DNA from: Flavobacteriaceae bacterium
Lineage (GTDB): Bacteria > Bacteroidota > Bacteroidia > Flavobacteriales > Flavobacteriaceae
DNA: 8,338 bases
Assembly (NCBI GenBank): GCA_016763595.1
Contig: JAESTN010000142.1
Location: forward strand, 1 to 8,338
Direction: 5' to 3'
How positions within the stretch are numbered: the first letter of the stretch is position 1; each line of letters opens with the position of its first letter. The notes under the pieces were generated by a model. The model was not told the DNA's origin. It ran no database searches and saw only the letters and a list, made by a program, of their open reading frames with translations. Made by a program: the position numbers and the translations under genes. This document shows positions 6,655-8,338 of this stretch, piece after piece.

Positions 6655-7520
6655 TTTTTAGCTTTGCGCTTTGACCTCACAAAATCAATACTTGTATTTT
6701 CTCTATCAATTGCAGTGATTCCGTCTGAATCCAATACTTCTTTCAACGCTCTATGATAACTCTCAAAATTGTGTAAATTTTTATGACCTCCATCAATTAT
6801 TGGGTACAAACGAGTAAGGTTTGGCCTCATTTTAGACAAGCGTAAACTCGACTTAAATCGAATCACTTTATCATTAGTTCCATGAATAATTTTAATAGGA
6901 CAATCTACATATTTTATCCACTTATAGGTTGGCATTTGGTATCGCATTACCAACCCTAAAGGAATAAAAGGCAAATACCGTTTTATGTTTTTAGTCATAC
7001 TAAAATACGGACAGGCCAGAATGAGCATTTTAGGATTATTCATAGAAGCTACTTTGGTTGCCAAACCTGTTCCTAATGAACGTCCATAGACAATGATGTT
7101 CTCTTCTTTAACCACTTTTTTTAATTTATCATAAACCAACAAAGCATCATCTTTCATGCTTTGTTGACTCATTTTACCAGTGCTTTTTCCAAAACCTCGG
7201 TAATCTATCATAATTACATCGTAGCCATGCAATGTAAAATCTACTGCAAACTTTCCCCAGCCTTTAATACTTTTAGAGTTTCCTTTTAAGTAGTACACAA
7301 CCCCTTTAGAGTTTTTTGCTTTAAAGTGTAACCCATTAATGATTACGCCTTCTTTAATTTCGAGATTGTATTCTTTTACCTCTTGATTTTCATATTGAAA
7401 CTTAAAATCGTTCGGTAATTTTTCTGGATGAAATAAAAAGCGTTCTTGAAAAAAATACAAGACAATACTTACAAAAGCAATTACAGAAATAAGGATGATT
7501 AAAATACTGATGTAGCTCAT
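6651..7520 (-). CDS. Membrane-anchored alpha/beta hydrolase (ABHD12/13/17-like), paralogue 2
   Basis: This 289-residue paralogue of the gene that follows it in the same operon has an N-terminal membrane segment (about residues 4-24). The nucleophile is Ser148 in GRSLG (146-150), the acid is Asp217 in HGTNDK, and the base is His246 in GGHKN (His250 is a less likely alternative). DYRGFGKSTG (106-115) matches the paralogue. The oxyanion-hole region reads YLKGNSKS (77-84), so the His of the usual HGN motif is Lys79. I believe this KGN variant occurs in other flavobacterial members, but I cannot search. The protein also has a C-terminal extension after about residue 264, ending in a basic RSKRKAKK run that the paralogue lacks. 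It is the first gene of the pair and ends in the ATGA overlap. A weak -7-like box (TAGCTTAG on the minus strand, 7538-7545) lies 18 bp upstream, but no -33 element fits. Confidence 0.92.
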   Translation of the reverse strand: MSYISILIILISVIAFVSIVLYFFQERFLFHPEKLPNDFKFQYENQEVKEYNLEIKEGVIINGLHFKAKNSKGVVYYLKGNSKSIKGWGKFAVDFTLHGYDVIMIDYRGFGKSTGKMSQQSMKDDALLVYDKLKKVVKEENIIVYGRSLGTGLATKVASMNNPKMLILACPYFSMTKNIKRYLPFIPLGLVMRYQMPTYKWIKYVDCPIKIIHGTNDKVIRFKSSLRLSKMRPNLTRLYPIIDGGHKNLHNFESYHRALKEVLDSDGITAIDRENTSIDFVRSKRKAKK

Positions 7521-7609
7521 AGTTAGATTTAGGTATACTAAGCTACTGATTTTTAAACCAATAAAAAAATTACAACTTTAACAACATCAACTATTTGATC
7601 TGTCCGGCT

Positions 7610-7813
7610 ATGATTCAATTCTCCCACCGAATTCGACAACTATTCCTCTTCGAAAATAAATTTTCTAAATACCTTTTTTATGCCATTGGTGAAATTGTAT
7701 TGGTGGTTATTGAAATTTTGATTGCGTTACAGGTTAACAATGCCAATGAAGTAAAAACCTTTATTAAATCTCGAGAAACAGTAAGACAAACAACAAAAAG
7801 AAAAATTACTTAA
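7610..7813 (+). pseudogene. Remnant of a DUF6090-family membrane protein (N-terminus only)
   Basis: The first ~45 residues from the ATG at 7610 match the start of the Bacteroidota DUF6090 family: MIQFSHRIRQ, then ENKFSKYLFYAIGEIVLVVI and EILIALQVNN. The family consensus as I know it is roughly a basic start, a 'K.YAIGEIVLVVIGILIALQINNWNE' membrane segment and then about 180 more residues. Here the frame stops at 7811 after 67 residues. The tail (VKTFIKSRETVRQTTKRKIT) has no family likeness, the conserved Gly of VIGIL is Glu, and the Trp of NNWNE is Ala. An in-frame ATG at 7595 would add five residues, but the family start favours 7610. It is most likely a decayed fragment. A short, still translated membrane peptide cannot be excluded. 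No rest of the gene is visible in the following 157 bp. Confidence 0.7.
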
Positions 7814-7970
7814 CACATTTAATTTATTGAAAATTAGACACTTGCGTAATAACCTAATTTAACTTATATTTATAGTACCCCTAACTTGGAAATATTTTTC
7901 TAGAACATTCTCCCTCCTTTACACGCCAAGAAAATTAATTTCTACTTCATCTAAGAAAATAGTTTTTGTT

Positions 7971-8338
7971 ATGAATAAATCGTTACTTGTTAAAATAGTT
8001 TCATGGTTTCGTCTTCAACAGGGTGAAAAAAAACCAACGGTTTTTATAAATTTATCTCCAGTTAAAAACATTCTTTTTTTAGCATTGTTTTTTTTATCTT
8101 CAGTTATTGAGATACAAGCTCAAACATATACTACTATTCAAGATGGAGATTGGACCTCTTCTTCTACTTGGGACGCAAATGGTGTTCCTCCTACAGATAT
8201 TTCTAATAGCACCGTTAATATCAATCACAGGGTAGAAGTAGACACTACAGTAAAGTTACAATCTAATGCAACTCTTACAATTAATCATATTTTAATATTT
8301 ACATCAGGTAGTTTCGAAATGGAAGAAACAACCTCTAC
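7971..8338 (+). CDS. Exported G8-like surface protein, N-terminal part, cut off by the window edge
   Basis: The frame is open from the ATG at 7971 to the right edge (122 codons). Residues 1-33 form an unusually long, basic N-region (MNKSLLVKIVSWFRLQQG and so on) before a hydrophobic core (about 34-48, ILFLALFFLSSVIEI) and a probable cleavage at QA|QT (50/51). The mature part starts TYTTIQDGDWTSSSTWDANG (52-71), then VPP, TVNINHRVEV and a repetitive Thr/Asn/Ser beta pattern (KLQSNATLTINHILIF). This 'GDW...STWDANGVPP...V.I.H.V.V' pattern resembles the G8 or beta-helix start found in large flavobacterial secreted proteins, often exported by the type IX system and active as adhesins. The C-terminal sorting domain, if any, is beyond the window. 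No internal start codon before the hydrophobic core would give an ordinary signal peptide, so the long N-region appears genuine. The gene has no convincing promoter in the 157 bp upstream. Confidence 0.8.
   Translation, partial: MNKSLLVKIVSWFRLQQGEKKPTVFINLSPVKNILFLALFFLSSVIEIQAQTYTTIQDGDWTSSSTWDANGVPPTDISNSTVNINHRVEVDTTVKLQSNATLTINHILIFTSGSFEMEETTS

Noticed and set aside
7814..7970. Possible promoter or missing DUF6090 parts in the gap before the exported protein
   Set aside because: Only imperfect -7-like words (for example TATATTTA) far from the start. No frame continues the DUF6090 family.

Overview
The window looks like chromosomal DNA of a member of the Bacteroidota, most likely Flavobacteriaceae. 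The DNA is strongly AT-rich. Starts mostly lack purine-rich Shine-Dalgarno sequences. Several genes are preceded by the Bacteroidota -7 promoter box TAnnTTTG. The protein families also fit: an exported protein with signal peptide ending in GQ, an OmpA-type lipoprotein, a DUF6090-like N-terminus, an RhlE-like helicase with a lysine-rich tail, and a G8-like exported protein. The genus cannot be fixed from the sequence alone. I see no rRNA, tRNA, CRISPR array, insertion sequence or phage gene.

Layout. Positions 1-1276 (minus) hold the N-terminal 425 residues of an exported TPR/coiled-coil/WG-like protein that runs off the left edge. Behind it, and probably co-transcribed, is an ApbE-type FAD:protein FMN transferase lipoprotein (1343-2323, minus). 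The 128-bp gap to 2452 is a divergent promoter region. From it an OmpA-domain lipoprotein is read rightward (2452-3318), closed by a clear intrinsic terminator (3337-3367). A stand-alone AlkB-like 2-oxoglutarate/Fe(II) oxygenase follows (3451-4044, plus). It converges on a minus-strand block made of two operon-like pairs. The first pair is a DEAD-box helicase (4455-5816) with a small conserved protein (4090-4455) coupled through a TAATG stop/start overlap. The second is a pair of paralogous membrane-anchored alpha/beta hydrolases (6651-7520 and 5860-6654) overlapping by ATGA. The last 800 bp (plus) hold a decayed DUF6090-family N-terminal fragment (7610-7813), a 157-bp gap where I see no confident signal, and the start of a large-looking exported G8-like surface protein (from 7971) that runs off the right edge.

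How they fit together. The common theme is the cell envelope: an exported WG-like protein, a flavin transferase that works on exported redox proteins, an outer-membrane/peptidoglycan-linked OmpA lipoprotein, two inner-membrane-anchored hydrolases and a secreted adhesin-like protein. RNA remodelling (helicase) and nucleic-acid alkylation repair (AlkB-like) are separate housekeeping units. I do not see an obvious new defence or mobile system. The best second-look items are the altered co-substrate-binding residues of the AlkB-like protein, the small protein coupled to the helicase, the tandem hydrolases with different oxyanion-hole motifs, and the DUF6090 remnant beside the surface-protein gene.
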